From the NCBI RefSeq assembly GCF_000298195.1, contig NZ_BAHC01000040.1, forward strand, positions 1-35,251: a stretch of 35,251 bases of DNA. Reading direction: 5' to 3'. How positions within the stretch are numbered: the stretch's first letter is position 1; each line of letters starts with the position of its first letter. Of this stretch, positions 1 to 7,786 are shown piece after piece. Under the pieces are notes generated by a model. That model saw nothing but the letters and a program-made list of their open reading frames with translations. It was not told where the DNA came from and searched no databases. Source of the DNA: Gordonia rhizosphera NBRC 16068. GTDB taxonomy: Bacteria; Actinomycetota; Actinomycetes; Mycobacteriales; Mycobacteriaceae. The translations under genes were made by a program, and so were the position numbers.

Positions 1-618
1 GCCGGCGCGCAGGGGCGCGAACGTGGACACCATCAGCGCGTTCACGTGGAACAGCGGGAGGATGAGCATGCAGTGGTCGGCCGCTGTGAGCCCGAAATGG
101 TGGACCATCATCGACGTCATCGCGTCCACGTTGGCGTGGGTGAGCATCGCGCCCTTGGGTCGTCCCGTCGATCCGCTGGTGTAGATCACCAACGCGAGGT
201 CGGTGCCCGACGGTTCGCGTGGCGGCACCGGGGACGACGGCGCGGTGGCGAGATCGTCGACGCCGAGCCCGATCGCGTCGGGGTGGGGTGAGTCGCCGTC
301 GACGGTCACGACGATCCGTGCTCCCGAATCGCCGATCTGACGGGCCGCCTCCTCGGGTGTGAACGCCGGGTTGATCGGGGTGGCCGCGGCACCGACACGC
401 CAGGCCGCGCCGATCACGACGACCAGTTCGGCGCGGTTGGGCAACATCACCGCGACGACATCACCCGCGCCGATCCCGGCGCTGAGCAGCTGGCCGGCGA
501 CGGCGGCGGTGCGCTCGTCGAACTCGTTGTGGCTCAGCGTCATCCGGTCGTCGGACACGGCCGGGGCCGTCCCGAATCGGTCGGCCAGCCGCCACGGCAG
601 ATAGTCGAAAGCTGTCAT
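1..618 (-). CDS. Acyl-CoA synthetase / AMP-binding ligase, N-terminal part (runs off the left edge)
   Basis: The reverse strand stays open from an ATG at 618 to the window edge, giving 206 residues that begin MTAFDYLPWRLADRFG. The ANL-family P-loop is visible as YTSGSTGRPKGAM near residue 150, followed by LTHANVDAM. The usual N-terminal pattern with GAGDVVAVMLPNRAE and AAWRVGAAATPINP is also present. Members activate a carboxylic acid with ATP to an acyl-adenylate and then transfer it to CoA. The C-terminal half that sets acid specificity is outside the window, so the substrate (fatty, aromatic or other acid) is unknown. The gene is divergent from rpsF across about 270 bp. The family is certain from the motif; a more precise name would be a guess. 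Confidence 0.88.
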   Translation of the reverse strand, partial: MTAFDYLPWRLADRFGTAPAVSDDRMTLSHNEFDERTAAVAGQLLSAGIGAGDVVAVMLPNRAELVVVIGAAWRVGAAATPINPAFTPEEAARQIGDSGARIVVTVDGDSPHPDAIGLGVDDLATAPSSPVPPREPSGTDLALVIYTSGSTGRPKGAMLTHANVDAMTSMMVHHFGLTAADHCMLILPLFHVNALMVSTFAPLRAG

Positions 619-889
619 CAAGTCACCTTCACGTGTACGGAATGTGTGTGATGCACGACGCTATGGGGTGACTGTGACCCAAACCACGTCCCGGCGGGAC
701 GAAGTCTGTGACGGCTGTTGTCGAAATCGCACAAAGCGTGCGCCCATCCGCTGGGCACAGTGGTGCGCGCGAGGGCGATTTCGCTGGTCAGGGGTCCGTC
801 CTGTATCTTGGACAGGTTGCCGACGCAGGCGACCCTCCTGCCACGGACAGTCCGTGGCCGACCTAGCCCATAGGAGGTGATGTGGTCTT
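619..889. promoter_or_regulatory. Divergent intergenic region with rpsF leader hairpin and strong Shine-Dalgarno
   Basis: This region separates the acyl-CoA ligase (-) from rpsF (+). A near-perfect inverted repeat, GGGTGAC-T-GTGACCC, lies at 666-680 and could be an operator for the ligase. Close to rpsF is a 9-bp inverted repeat, GCCACGGAC-A-GTCCGTGGC, at 840-858, followed by an exceptionally strong Shine-Dalgarno AGGAGGTGA at 872-880 (ATG at 890). A hairpin directly in front of rpsF would suit a ribosomal-protein autoregulatory leader of the S6:S18 kind, but I cannot confirm the conserved features of that RNA. A possible -10 is TATCTT at 804-809, with no convincing -35. Confidence 0.4.
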
Positions 890-1171
890 ATGCGTCACTA
901 CGAATTGATGGTCATCCTCGATCCGAATCTGGACGAGCGCACCGTTGCCCCTTCACTGGATACCTTCCTCAACGTTGTCCGTAATGACGGCGGCAAGGTG
1001 GATGCTGTCGACATCTGGGGCAAGCGACGTCTCGCCTACGAGATCGCCAAGCACAACGAGGGCATCTATGCCGTCATCGATCTCAACGCCGAACCCAACA
1101 CGGTCACCGAGCTCGATCGTCAGCTGAAGCTCAACGAGTCGGTGCTGCGCACCAAGGTTCTGCGGAAGTAA
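890..1171 (+). CDS. rpsF: 30S ribosomal protein S6
   Basis: A 93-residue protein beginning [16 protein letters not shown], the characteristic S6 N-terminus. It also has the family pattern GKRRLAYEI around residue 45 and an ending with LRTKVLRK. S6 binds 16S rRNA together with S18 in the platform of the small subunit. It starts at ATG 890, nine bases after an AGGAGGTGA ribosome binding site. It is the first gene of rpsF-ssb-rpsR-rplI, the standard bacterial order, with 114 bp before ssb. Length and motifs are normal. Confidence 0.98.
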   Translation: MRHYELMVILDPNLDERTVAPSLDTFLNVVRNDGGKVDAVDIWGKRRLAYEIAKHNEGIYAVIDLNAEPNTVTELDRQLKLNESVLRTKVLRK

Positions 1172-1285
1172 TCCACAGACCTTCCTGATCGAACGCAAAC
1201 AAGTCGGTACCGGACCCTAGGCTGGAGCCCAACGTCCGGTGCACATCGATCAGCGAGTGCCCAACCACGACCCAAGGGGAGACAC

Positions 1286-1795
1286 ATGGCAGGCGACACG
1301 GTCATCACCGTCATCGGCAACCTGACCGCGGACCCGGAACTCCGGTTCACGCCGTCGGGAGCCGCGGTGGCCAACTTCACGGTGGCCTCCACACCGCGCA
1401 CCTTCGATCGTCAGACCAACGAGTGGAAGGACGGCGAAGCGCTGTTCTTGCGCTGCAACATCTGGCGCGACGCGGCGGAGAACGTGACCGAGAGCCTGAC
1501 CAAGGGAACCCGGGTGATCGTGTCCGGTCGCCTCAAGCAGCGGTCTTACGAGACCCGCGAGGGCGAGAAGCGGACCGTGGTGGAACTCGAGGTCGACGAG
1601 ATCGGCCCCTCGCTGCGATATGCCACCGCCAAGGTCAACAAGGCCGGGCGCGGCGGCAGCAGTGGTGGATTCTCCGGCGGTGGCGGAAACCGCGCCGCAG
1701 CCGCGCAGGTCGCCGACGATCCGTGGGGCAGTGCACCCGCATCGGGATCGGGATCGGGATCATTCGGCGGGGCCGACGACGAACCACCTTTCTAA
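1286..1795 (+). CDS. ssb: Single-stranded DNA-binding protein
   Basis: 169 residues starting [20 protein letters not shown], with an OB-fold over about residues 1-115, including [19 protein letters not shown] and [18 protein letters not shown]. This is followed by a flexible Gly/Ser-rich tail and the acidic tip DDEPPF that recruits partner proteins in replication and repair. The tail contains a run of GSGSGS encoded by a six-base tandem repeat (atcggg units near 1741-1760), a place where slippage could change linker length. RBS AAGGGGAG lies just upstream at about 1273-1280. The tail length and acidic end are typical of actinobacterial Ssb. Confidence 0.97.
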   Translation: MAGDTVITVIGNLTADPELRFTPSGAAVANFTVASTPRTFDRQTNEWKDGEALFLRCNIWRDAAENVTESLTKGTRVIVSGRLKQRSYETREGEKRTVVELEVDEIGPSLRYATAKVNKAGRGGSSGGFSGGGGNRAAAAQVADDPWGSAPASGSGSGSFGGADDEPPF

Positions 1796-1813
1796 CGAAC
1801 AACTGGAGTACCA

Positions 1814-2068
1814 ATGGCAAAGCAAAAAGGCCGGAAGGTTCGCGTCGAAAAGGTCACCAAGACCAAGGCGTGCAACTTCTGCAAGGACAAGAAGGCCGTC
1901 ATCGACTACAAGGACACCGCGCTGCTGCGTCGCTTCCTGTCCGACCGCGGCAAGATCCGTTCGCGTCGCGTGACCGGCAACTGCGTCCAGCATCAGCGCG
2001 ACGTCGCCGTGGCCGTGAAGAACTCGCGTGAGGTGGCCCTGCTGCCCTTCACCTCGACCGGACGCTGA
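1814..2068 (+). CDS. rpsR: 30S ribosomal protein S18, cysteine-containing (zinc) form
   Basis: 84 residues, [14 protein letters not shown] at the start. The protein retains CNFC (residues about 20-23) and a downstream CVQH, giving four possible zinc ligands. It is therefore the C+ paralogue; actinobacteria often also keep a cysteine-less S18 elsewhere that is induced by zinc starvation. S18 pairs with S6 in the 30S platform and binds 16S rRNA. It sits 18 bp after ssb and 17 bp before rplI, clearly co-transcribed. The zinc role is inferred from the conserved cysteines. Confidence 0.96.
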   Translation: MAKQKGRKVRVEKVTKTKACNFCKDKKAVIDYKDTALLRRFLSDRGKIRSRRVTGNCVQHQRDVAVAVKNSREVALLPFTSTGR

Positions 2069-2085
2069 GCGGGAAGGGATCTGAC

Positions 2086-2538
2086 ATGAAACTCATCCTG
2101 ACCGCCGCCGTGGAGAACCTCGGTGAGGCCGGCGACACCGTCGAGGTCAAGGACGGCTACGGCCGTAACTACCTGCTGCCGCGTGGGTTCGCCATCAAGG
2201 CCACTCGCGGCGCGCAGAAGCAGGTCGACGACATCCGTCGCGTCCAGGCCGCCCGCGAGGTCCGCGGCCTCGAACACGCCAACGAGCTCAAGCAGGCTCT
2301 CGAGGCGCTCACCGGTGTCTCGCTCGGCGTGAAGACCCACGACTCGGGCAAGCTGTTCGGTTCGGTCACGGCCGCCGACGTCGCCGGTGCGATCCGCTCG
2401 GCCGGCGGCCCGGCCGTCGACAAGCGCAACGTCGAGCTGCCGAAGGGGCACATCAAGGCCACCGGTAGCTACCCGGTCGTGGTGAACCTGCACCCCGACG
2501 TGTCGGCCACCGTCGAGCTGGCCGTCGTCGCCGGCTGA
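2086..2538 (+). CDS. rplI: 50S ribosomal protein L9
   Basis: 150 residues beginning [20 protein letters not shown], followed by the signature [17 protein letters not shown] (about residues 24-40) of the N-terminal rRNA-binding domain. Next come a long connecting helix and the C-terminal domain with [14 protein letters not shown] and [19 protein letters not shown]9 is an elongated protein that projects from the base of the L1 stalk. Start at ATG 2086 with RBS GGGAAGGGA about 8 bases upstream. It is the last gene of the ribosomal/ssb operon and is followed at once by a strong hairpin. Confidence 0.97.
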   Translation: MKLILTAAVENLGEAGDTVEVKDGYGRNYLLPRGFAIKATRGAQKQVDDIRRVQAAREVRGLEHANELKQALEALTGVSLGVKTHDSGKLFGSVTAADVAGAIRSAGGPAVDKRNVELPKGHIKATGSYPVVVNLHPDVSATVELAVVAG

Positions 2539-2558
2539 CAGCCGACCAATCCGGTCAT

Positions 2559-2591
2559 GAGGGCCGGGCGGACATGGTCCGCCCGGCCCTC
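2559..2591 (+). terminator. Perfect 15-bp hairpin after rplI
   Basis: Left arm GAGGGCCGGGCGGAC at 2559-2573, loop ATG, right arm GTCCGCCCGGCCCTC at 2577-2591. All 15 pairs match. It begins 21 bp after the rplI stop. There is no U-tract, which is common for high-GC actinobacterial terminators. Position and stability make it the likely end of the rpsF-ssb-rpsR-rplI transcript. Confidence 0.8.
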
Positions 2592-2660
2592 TGCCGTGTA
2601 GTGGTGTGGTGTGTCTCCGGCGTGCGATCGGCGCCTGGCGTTGTCGCCGGACATTCTCGG

Positions 2661-2683
2661 TGTACATCCGTACACTCAATCGC
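2661..2683 (+). promoter_or_regulatory. TGTAC-ATCC-GTACA palindrome overlapping a possible leaderless promoter
   Basis: A perfect 5-bp inverted repeat with a 4-base spacer lies at 2661-2674. TACACT at 2671-2676 fits the actinobacterial -10 pattern TAnnnT and sits seven bases before the ATG at 2684, the spacing expected of a leaderless transcript. No Shine-Dalgarno is seen before that ATG, which agrees. The palindrome would overlap the -10, as a repressor operator would. The -35 is unclear. Confidence 0.35.
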
Positions 2684-3934
2684 ATGACAACAACGCCCGA
2701 CGCCAGAACCGACGAGCTCGGTGCGCTGACGCATCTCGCGCTGACAGAGTTGCGAGATGCGCTGCACGGTGTGAGCGCCATGCACCGCTCCGTCGCGGTG
2801 GGCGTCTTCGGGGTCCTGGGGCCGATACTCGGCCGGACGGTCGACTCGCCGCGCATGGTGCACGACGCTGTGAGCGAGGGTACGTACCAGTCGGTGGACG
2901 CGCTCCTGGATGCCGCTCAATCGGTCGCCGGTTCGCTACCGACGTCGGACCGCAAGCTCTCGCAGACCGCTCGCGGTGCCGTCCTCCTCGGAGTTCTGAA
3001 CGGACTCATCGGCGATGAACTCGCGGAGACGCGATCACCGCTCGCGGCCGACATGTCGATGCGGGTCGCCGGTGAACCGATCTCGATCGATACCGGCGCG
3101 ATCGCACGCGCCCGCCACGATGCGAGCGGGCATCTCGTCGTCTTCCTGCACGGGCTGATGGAGTCCGAGTTGGCGTGGGCGATCGGTGGCCGACCGACGT
3201 ACGGTCGTCGGCTGTCGACCGACATCGGCGCCACCGAGGTGCAGATCCGCTACAACACCGGCCGGCATATCAGCGAGAACGGGCGCGATTTGGCGAACCT
3301 GTTGACCGATCTCGTGTTGCTGTGGCCGACACCGGTCACCCGCATGACTTTGATCGGCCATTCCATGGGCGGGCTCGTCATCCGCAGCGCCTGCCACACC
3401 GCCGCTGAGCGCGGCGATTATTGGACAGGACTGGTGACCGAGACGGTGTGCCTCGGCACACCCCATTTCGGTGCGCCGCTCGAACGCGGCGTCCACGCGC
3501 TGTCGACTGTGCTCCAATCGTCCTCGGTGACCAGGCCGATCAGCACATTACTGCGCCGACGCAGTGCCGGGGTGCGCGACCTCTTCCACGGCAATCTCAC
3601 CCCGGCCGACTGGTCCGACCAAGATCCCGATGCCTGGCAGCGACCGCCCGGTGCCGATGTCCCCCTCCTCGCAACCGCCCGTCACCTCTTCGTTACCGCG
3701 ACGATCACCCGCAACCCCAACCATCCGATCGGTCGGCTGGTCGGCGACGGGGTCGTCCTCACCTCGAGCGGGCGGGGCGCGCCCACGCGCAGCCGCCTCG
3801 GACTACGGTTTTCCGACGGTCTCGACCTCGGTGGCGCCCACCACCTCACATTGCTCAACAACGACGAGATCTATCAATGGCTGCTCGCGAATCTGAGGCC
3901 CCGGCAGGCATTGCCACCTGGGCGCTCGGTTTGA
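2684..3934 (+). CDS. Alpha/beta hydrolase (lipase/PGAP1-like serine esterase)
   Basis: 416 residues. The N-terminal ~145 residues are helical and of no family I recognise. The hydrolase core begins at LVVFLHGLMESELAW (about 151-165, oxyanion region), has the nucleophile elbow GHSMGGLVIRSA with Ser227, then the segment LGTPHFGAPLERG typical of lipases of the PGAP1/GPI-deacylase type. A probable catalytic His lies in GGAHHLTLLN near residue 395. No signal peptide or membrane segment is visible, so the enzyme is probably cytoplasmic. I chose ATG 2684 over upstream in-frame starts because translation from 2606 would run through the promoter-like palindrome. The substrate is unknown; an acyl-ester or lipid is likely. 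Confidence 0.82.
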   Translation: MTTTPDARTDELGALTHLALTELRDALHGVSAMHRSVAVGVFGVLGPILGRTVDSPRMVHDAVSEGTYQSVDALLDAAQSVAGSLPTSDRKLSQTARGAVLLGVLNGLIGDELAETRSPLAADMSMRVAGEPISIDTGAIARARHDASGHLVVFLHGLMESELAWAIGGRPTYGRRLSTDIGATEVQIRYNTGRHISENGRDLANLLTDLVLLWPTPVTRMTLIGHSMGGLVIRSACHTAAERGDYWTGLVTETVCLGTPHFGAPLERGVHALSTVLQSSSVTRPISTLLRRRSAGVRDLFHGNLTPADWSDQDPDAWQRPPGADVPLLATARHLFVTATITRNPNHPIGRLVGDGVVLTSSGRGAPTRSRLGLRFSDGLDLGGAHHLTLLNNDEIYQWLLANLRPRQALPPGRSV

Positions 3935-3974
3935 GGTCGGCCAGATCGCCGATCGCTCACCAGATACCGGACAC

Positions 3975-6248
3975 CTATTTCCGAGACACACCACTGGCGA
4001 GCGTATCCGGGGCAACAGGCAGATCGGACTGGGTTGTCGCTGGCTCGAGTTCCTCACGCAGACCGCGACTTTCGTACCAGCGGGCCAACGGCGCGGGCGC
4101 CCACCAGTTCCATCGGCCGCACAGCTGCATGATGGCCGGCACGAGCAGCGTGCGGATGAGGAAGGCGTCGAGCAGGACGCCGAGGCACAGGCCCGCACCG
4201 AGCATGCGATTCGAGGAGACCTGCGCGACCGTCAGTGCCAGGTAGACGACCGCCATGAGCAGCGCGGCGGCGGTGACGATGCGGCCGGTGTGAGCCAATC
4301 CGAGGGCCACCGATCGGGTGTTGGCGGCGGGGCTGCGATCGGAGGTGACCCAGTACTCGCGGATCCGCGAGAGCACGAACACCTCGTAGTCCATGGCGAT
4401 GCCGAATCCGACGGTCATCATCAGCGGCAGCACCATGATGATGAGCGCACCGCTGCTCGTGGTGCCGAGCCCGCCGAGGTGCCCCTGCTGGAAGATCCAC
4501 GTCAGGACACCCAGGGCGGCGGCGAGCGACAACCCGTTGAGGATCAGCGCCTTCAGCGGCAGGATCACGCTCCCGGTCATCATGAACATCAGGATCGTCG
4601 TGGACAGCACGACGAAGACGAGCACCAGCGGGATGCGGTCGGTGACACCGCGGACATTGTCGATGTTGCGCTGGGCCAGTCCACCCCACACGGGATCGAC
4701 CGAGGCGGGTACCGACTTGAGCTCGTCGAGCTGCGCCCTCCCCGCGCCGGAGAACGGGTCACTGGTGGTCGACACGGTGAGATACGCGGCGTCGCCGCGA
4801 CGTTCGGCTCCGAATGCCGCCGTACTGATCTGCGTGCCGGAACGGTACATGCCGTCCGGTGTGGCGACCGAGGTCACGCCGGACACCCGGGACAGGTCTT
4901 GGCCGTAGTGGGCCACCGCGGTCGGCGCGGCACCGTGGGGCAGCACGACGATGACCGAGTTCTGGGTGGGCTGTGCGACATCGGCGCGCAGGACGTCGCC
5001 GACCTGGCGCGAGGATGCGGATGTCGGTAGCGTCCGATCGTCGGGATAGTTCAGGTTCAGGTGCACCACCGGCAGGGCGAGCAGCAGGAAGAACGCGGTG
5101 AGCAGCGTGGCCACGATGAGGGGCCTGCGCATCGAGAACATCGCCAGCCGATACCAACGGGTCTGTTCGGGCGGCGCCGTGCGGGGATCGTCGCGATGCA
5201 GCAGTCGATAGATCGGCTTGCGGAGATCGAGCGTGTCGAGGCGGTCGCCGAGCACGGCGATGAGTGCCGGTGCGATGACCAGACCCGCGACCAGTGACAG
5301 GACCACGGCCGCCAGGCCGGCGTAGCCGAGTGACTTCATGAAGTAGCCGGGCATCAGCGTCATCGTGGAGATCGTCAGCAACAGCGTCAGTGCACTGAAG
5401 ATGACGGTGCATCCGGCCGTCGCCATCGTCGTCCGCAGCGCCGCCGACCGTGACCGATGCCGGCCGCGTTCCTCGCGGTAGCGGCTGACGATGAACAGGG
5501 TGTAGTCGATGGCCAACGCCAGCGACAGCGCCGTCGCGAGATTCATCGCGAACACCGATACCGGGGTGATCTCGTAGATGGCGCGGAGTACCGCGGCCGC
5601 GCCGACGATCGAGAACAGTGCGGCGACCACCGGCAGCGCGGCGGCCACGAGGCTGCCGAACACCCAGATGAGCACGACGAAGGTCGTCGGGATGGCGATC
5701 GCTTCCATGATGAGGAGGTCGATCTTGGACTGGCGATTGATCTGGTCTTGTGCGAGGGCTTGTCCGCCGGCGCTGACCGTGATGCCGTCGCGTGTGCCCT
5801 GCCACCGGTCGGCGATCTCCCGGGCAGCCTCGGGTGCCGACGTGTCGTCGCCGTCGATCATCGCGGCGATCAGCCCGGTCCGACCGTCCCGGGTGACCAG
5901 ACCGGCACGGAGTTCACGTGGTGTCGTCCAGTAGGACAGGACGTTCGACGTCCGGCTGTCGGACTCGAGGTCGCGTGCGACCGACTCTGCGCGGGCGGTG
6001 ACGGCCGGTGAGTCGAGCTCCCGGGTCGAGGTGATGGTGAAGACAAGCGGCATCCCGCTGGCGCCGAACTTGTCGTGCAGGAGGTGTTCGGCAAGGGCGG
6101 CCTCGCTGTGCGGGTTGTCGTACCCGCCGGCGGGCAGCGCGGTCATCACCGAGCTGCCGTAGGCGGCGGCGAGGACGAAGAGTACTGCTGCGCAACCGAT
6201 CACGACTCTCGGTGTCGTGACAACGATGTTGGTGATCCGTGTGAGCAT
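3975..6248 (-). CDS. MMPL/RND-family membrane transporter
   Basis: 757 residues from ATG 6248 (RBS AAGGAC). TM1 is at about residues 10-30 (VVIGCAAVLFVLAAAYG). A large extracytoplasmic domain follows, then a bundle of five helices with FVVLIWVFGSLVAAALPVVAALF and the conserved LALAIDYTLFIVSRYREE. A second half repeats this plan (PLVLVFVVLSTTILMFMMTG; MTVGFGIAMDYEVFVLSRIREYW). The acidic residues in IDYTLF and MDYEVF are the proton-relay positions of this superfamily. MMPL proteins export lipids, siderophores or drugs using proton motive force. The gene follows the stress-protein gene by 19 bp and is probably co-transcribed. It is shorter than mycobacterial MmpL proteins and closer to the YdfJ-like group. 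Cargo unknown. Confidence 0.93.
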   Translation of the reverse strand: MLTRITNIVVTTPRVVIGCAAVLFVLAAAYGSSVMTALPAGGYDNPHSEAALAEHLLHDKFGASGMPLVFTITSTRELDSPAVTARAESVARDLESDSRTSNVLSYWTTPRELRAGLVTRDGRTGLIAAMIDGDDTSAPEAAREIADRWQGTRDGITVSAGGQALAQDQINRQSKIDLLIMEAIAIPTTFVVLIWVFGSLVAAALPVVAALFSIVGAAAVLRAIYEITPVSVFAMNLATALSLALAIDYTLFIVSRYREERGRHRSRSAALRTTMATAGCTVIFSALTLLLTISTMTLMPGYFMKSLGYAGLAAVVLSLVAGLVIAPALIAVLGDRLDTLDLRKPIYRLLHRDDPRTAPPEQTRWYRLAMFSMRRPLIVATLLTAFFLLLALPVVHLNLNYPDDRTLPTSASSRQVGDVLRADVAQPTQNSVIVVLPHGAAPTAVAHYGQDLSRVSGVTSVATPDGMYRSGTQISTAAFGAERRGDAAYLTVSTTSDPFSGAGRAQLDELKSVPASVDPVWGGLAQRNIDNVRGVTDRIPLVLVFVVLSTTILMFMMTGSVILPLKALILNGLSLAAALGVLTWIFQQGHLGGLGTTSSGALIIMVLPLMMTVGFGIAMDYEVFVLSRIREYWVTSDRSPAANTRSVALGLAHTGRIVTAAALLMAVVYLALTVAQVSSNRMLGAGLCLGVLLDAFLIRTLLVPAIMQLCGRWNWWAPAPLARWYESRGLREELEPATTQSDLPVAPDTLASGVSRK

Positions 6249-6267
6249 GGGGCGTCCTTCGGGCCGG

Positions 6268-6894
6268 TTACGCCGGTGACCCCAGATCGGTGGCGACCGG
6301 GGCGGTGGGTTCTGTGACAGGTCGGAGCCGCCACGCCTTCGGCAGGCGTAGGTGTCTGGGTCCAGTGGTGAGCCCGGCCATCGGGGCGGCATCTGCGCCG
6401 ACGAGGACGGTTTCGCAACCCGAGGCCCTGACGCACCGCCGGACCAGCCGCGACGGCCTGCCGCGGCAGCCCAAGATGAGAGTCGGGGCGTCGGTCTCGC
6501 GGATCGTCCGCATCAGCACTGGATACGGGAAGCCTTCCAGTGCAACATCATTCACTGCAATAGCGCCCGCGCCGAACGCGGTTTCTCGTGCGCGGCGCTG
6601 GATCTCGTGGAACACCGAGCGATCCTCCACAAGATAGGCATCGGCCTTCAGCGCGTCACCCCACGAACCTGCGGTGCGTGGGGTGACGGCCCGCTGTTGC
6701 GGCATGAGGGCGAGGACGAGGTAGAGCGTCTTACGGTCGCCGAACGTGCGGGCTGCGTATTCGACTGCTGCCAGGGATGTGGGCGAGCCGCTGACGCCGA
6801 TCACGATGGCCGAACGCGCCTCGACTGAGGTCGGCTGTGGGGTCACCGGCGATGGCTGGACCGGAATGCTGGTCGGTTGTGGGCGTGCAGACAT
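6268..6894 (-). CDS. Universal stress protein-like (UspA fold)
   Basis: 208 residues. A Pro/Ser/Thr-rich N-terminal tail (about 28 residues) precedes AIVIGVSGSPTSLAAVEYAA, the first beta-strand and helix of a Usp domain. The C-terminal half has TLILGCRGRPSRLVRRCVRA and then a strand ETVLVGA. This resembles the G-x2-G-x9-G(S/T) nucleotide-binding pattern, but the final glycine-serine is not well kept, so ATP binding is doubtful. About 45 further residues of low complexity follow. It lies 19 bp upstream of the MMPL gene, suggesting that stress sensing and envelope export are expressed together. The fold call is fairly firm; the role is inference. Confidence 0.72.
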   Translation of the reverse strand: MSARPQPTSIPVQPSPVTPQPTSVEARSAIVIGVSGSPTSLAAVEYAARTFGDRKTLYLVLALMPQQRAVTPRTAGSWGDALKADAYLVEDRSVFHEIQRRARETAFGAGAIAVNDVALEGFPYPVLMRTIRETDAPTLILGCRGRPSRLVRRCVRASGCETVLVGADAAPMAGLTTGPRHLRLPKAWRLRPVTEPTAPVATDLGSPA

Positions 6895-7460
6895 GGCGAG
6901 AACCCCTCGCTACGGCGCGTGTGGAAATGCGGACCTCGGTGTGGATGTACCCTGCGGACCTGAGTTTGCCGGGGACGACCCGGTGCACTGGCCACTGTCG
7001 TGATTCGACGTCGAGCCGTGTAACGCTCCGTAGGTGCATCCAGGATATTCATGAGTTCTTCAGGTGATCAAAACCTTTTTTCGGGGGTCATTCAAACGCG
7101 CTAACAGCAGTCGCATCACATGATGTGAAATGGATCTTCACGCTGTGTCCATTTCGCTGATAACCGTATCTCCTTGGAGGGCAACGAGATCGCCGCTGCC
7201 ACACTCATCGATCTCCTCTCGGCAGAGTTCGCGACGTCCCCGCGTTGCGTACCGCCCCCGGCCACGGCATGACCTCCCGGCGAATTGAGGTAGTCCACTA
7301 CGCATTTATCTGTCGGTGGTCGGTCGTAGCGTCAGAGATACGAGTTCGACCACGACGGCGTGGTGGATCCGACCCCGAGGAGGTGAGAGTGTCCGCAGGA
7401 CTCGTGGAGGCATCGCAGCCATGTTCACATCGCAGCCATGTTCACACAGGAGACATCGTC
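6895..7460. promoter_or_regulatory. 566-bp divergent intergenic region
   Basis: No gene I can support. It must hold the promoters of the Usp-MMPL pair (-) and the small membrane protein (+). Visible items: a T-run (CCTTTTTTCGGGGG) near 7071-7085, unusual in this GC-rich context; a perfect 13-bp palindrome TCACATGATGTGA at 7116-7128 that could be a regulator site; and the 17-bp tandem repeat at 7411-7444. I found no DevR/DosR-type box. Confidence 0.45.
7411..7444 (+). repeat. Perfect 17-bp tandem duplication before the small membrane protein gene
   Basis: The unit CATCGCAGCCATGTTCA occurs at 7411-7427 and again at 7428-7444 without change. The true start region at 7455-7467 (CATCGTCATGTTCA) resembles the unit, so each copy carries a decoy ATGTTCA. 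The two decoy ATGs (7421, 7438) are not in frame with the ATG at 7461. Confidence 0.85.
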
Positions 7461-7760
7461 ATGTTCATCACCTTCATCTTGATCGTCGGCGTGCTGACGC
7501 TGGGGTATGGATTCCTCGGTCAGCCCGCCCGCGACGCCTCGGACCGTGAGGCCGATCGCGCCCTACGCGAGCGTGATCGGGAGTATCGGCGCGACGCTCG
7601 CGCCGGTCTGAAAGTCGTCGACGCCCAACCGGATACCGACGACGACCGAGCCGGTTCGATCGCGACCGCCGGCGGAGTCGACACAATCGCGACCGTCGGC
7701 GGCCGCCGGACACGCCCCTGGATCGCCGAGTTCGCGTCGTCGCTCAAATCCGTGATCTGA
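7461..7760 (+). CDS. Small single-pass membrane protein, unknown function
   Basis: 99 residues from ATG 7461, chosen because AGGAGA lies 7 bases upstream and because residues 1-20 (MFITFILIVGVLTLGYGFLG) form a clear membrane helix right at the start. The remaining 80 residues are hydrophilic, with an Asp/Arg-rich stretch (DASDREADRALRERDREYRR) likely to be a charged helix, then a Thr/Gly-rich region and a basic end. I do not recognise a family. An upstream in-frame start at 7245 would add a low-quality extension spanning the tandem repeat, so I reject it. Confidence 0.6.
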   Translation: MFITFILIVGVLTLGYGFLGQPARDASDREADRALRERDREYRRDARAGLKVVDAQPDTDDDRAGSIATAGGVDTIATVGGRRTRPWIAEFASSLKSVI

Positions 7761-7786
7761 GCGGTGCGCCGAACCGTCAGGACGCG

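Noticed and set aside
1741..1760. Phase-variable repeat in ssb
   Set aside because: The atcggg repeat is six bases long, so slippage only lengthens or shortens the Gly-Ser linker and cannot switch the gene off.
2559..2591. Mobile element end or regulatory palindrome instead of a terminator
   Set aside because: Its position 21 bp after the last operon gene, the tight 3-base loop and the 15 GC-rich pairs fit a high-GC terminator best.
7140..7272. Possible short coding stretch on the + strand (GNEIAAATLIDLLSAEF, ending at TGA 7270-7272)
   Set aside because: High G/C at third positions makes it look coding, but there is no start codon after the preceding stop and I recognise no family.
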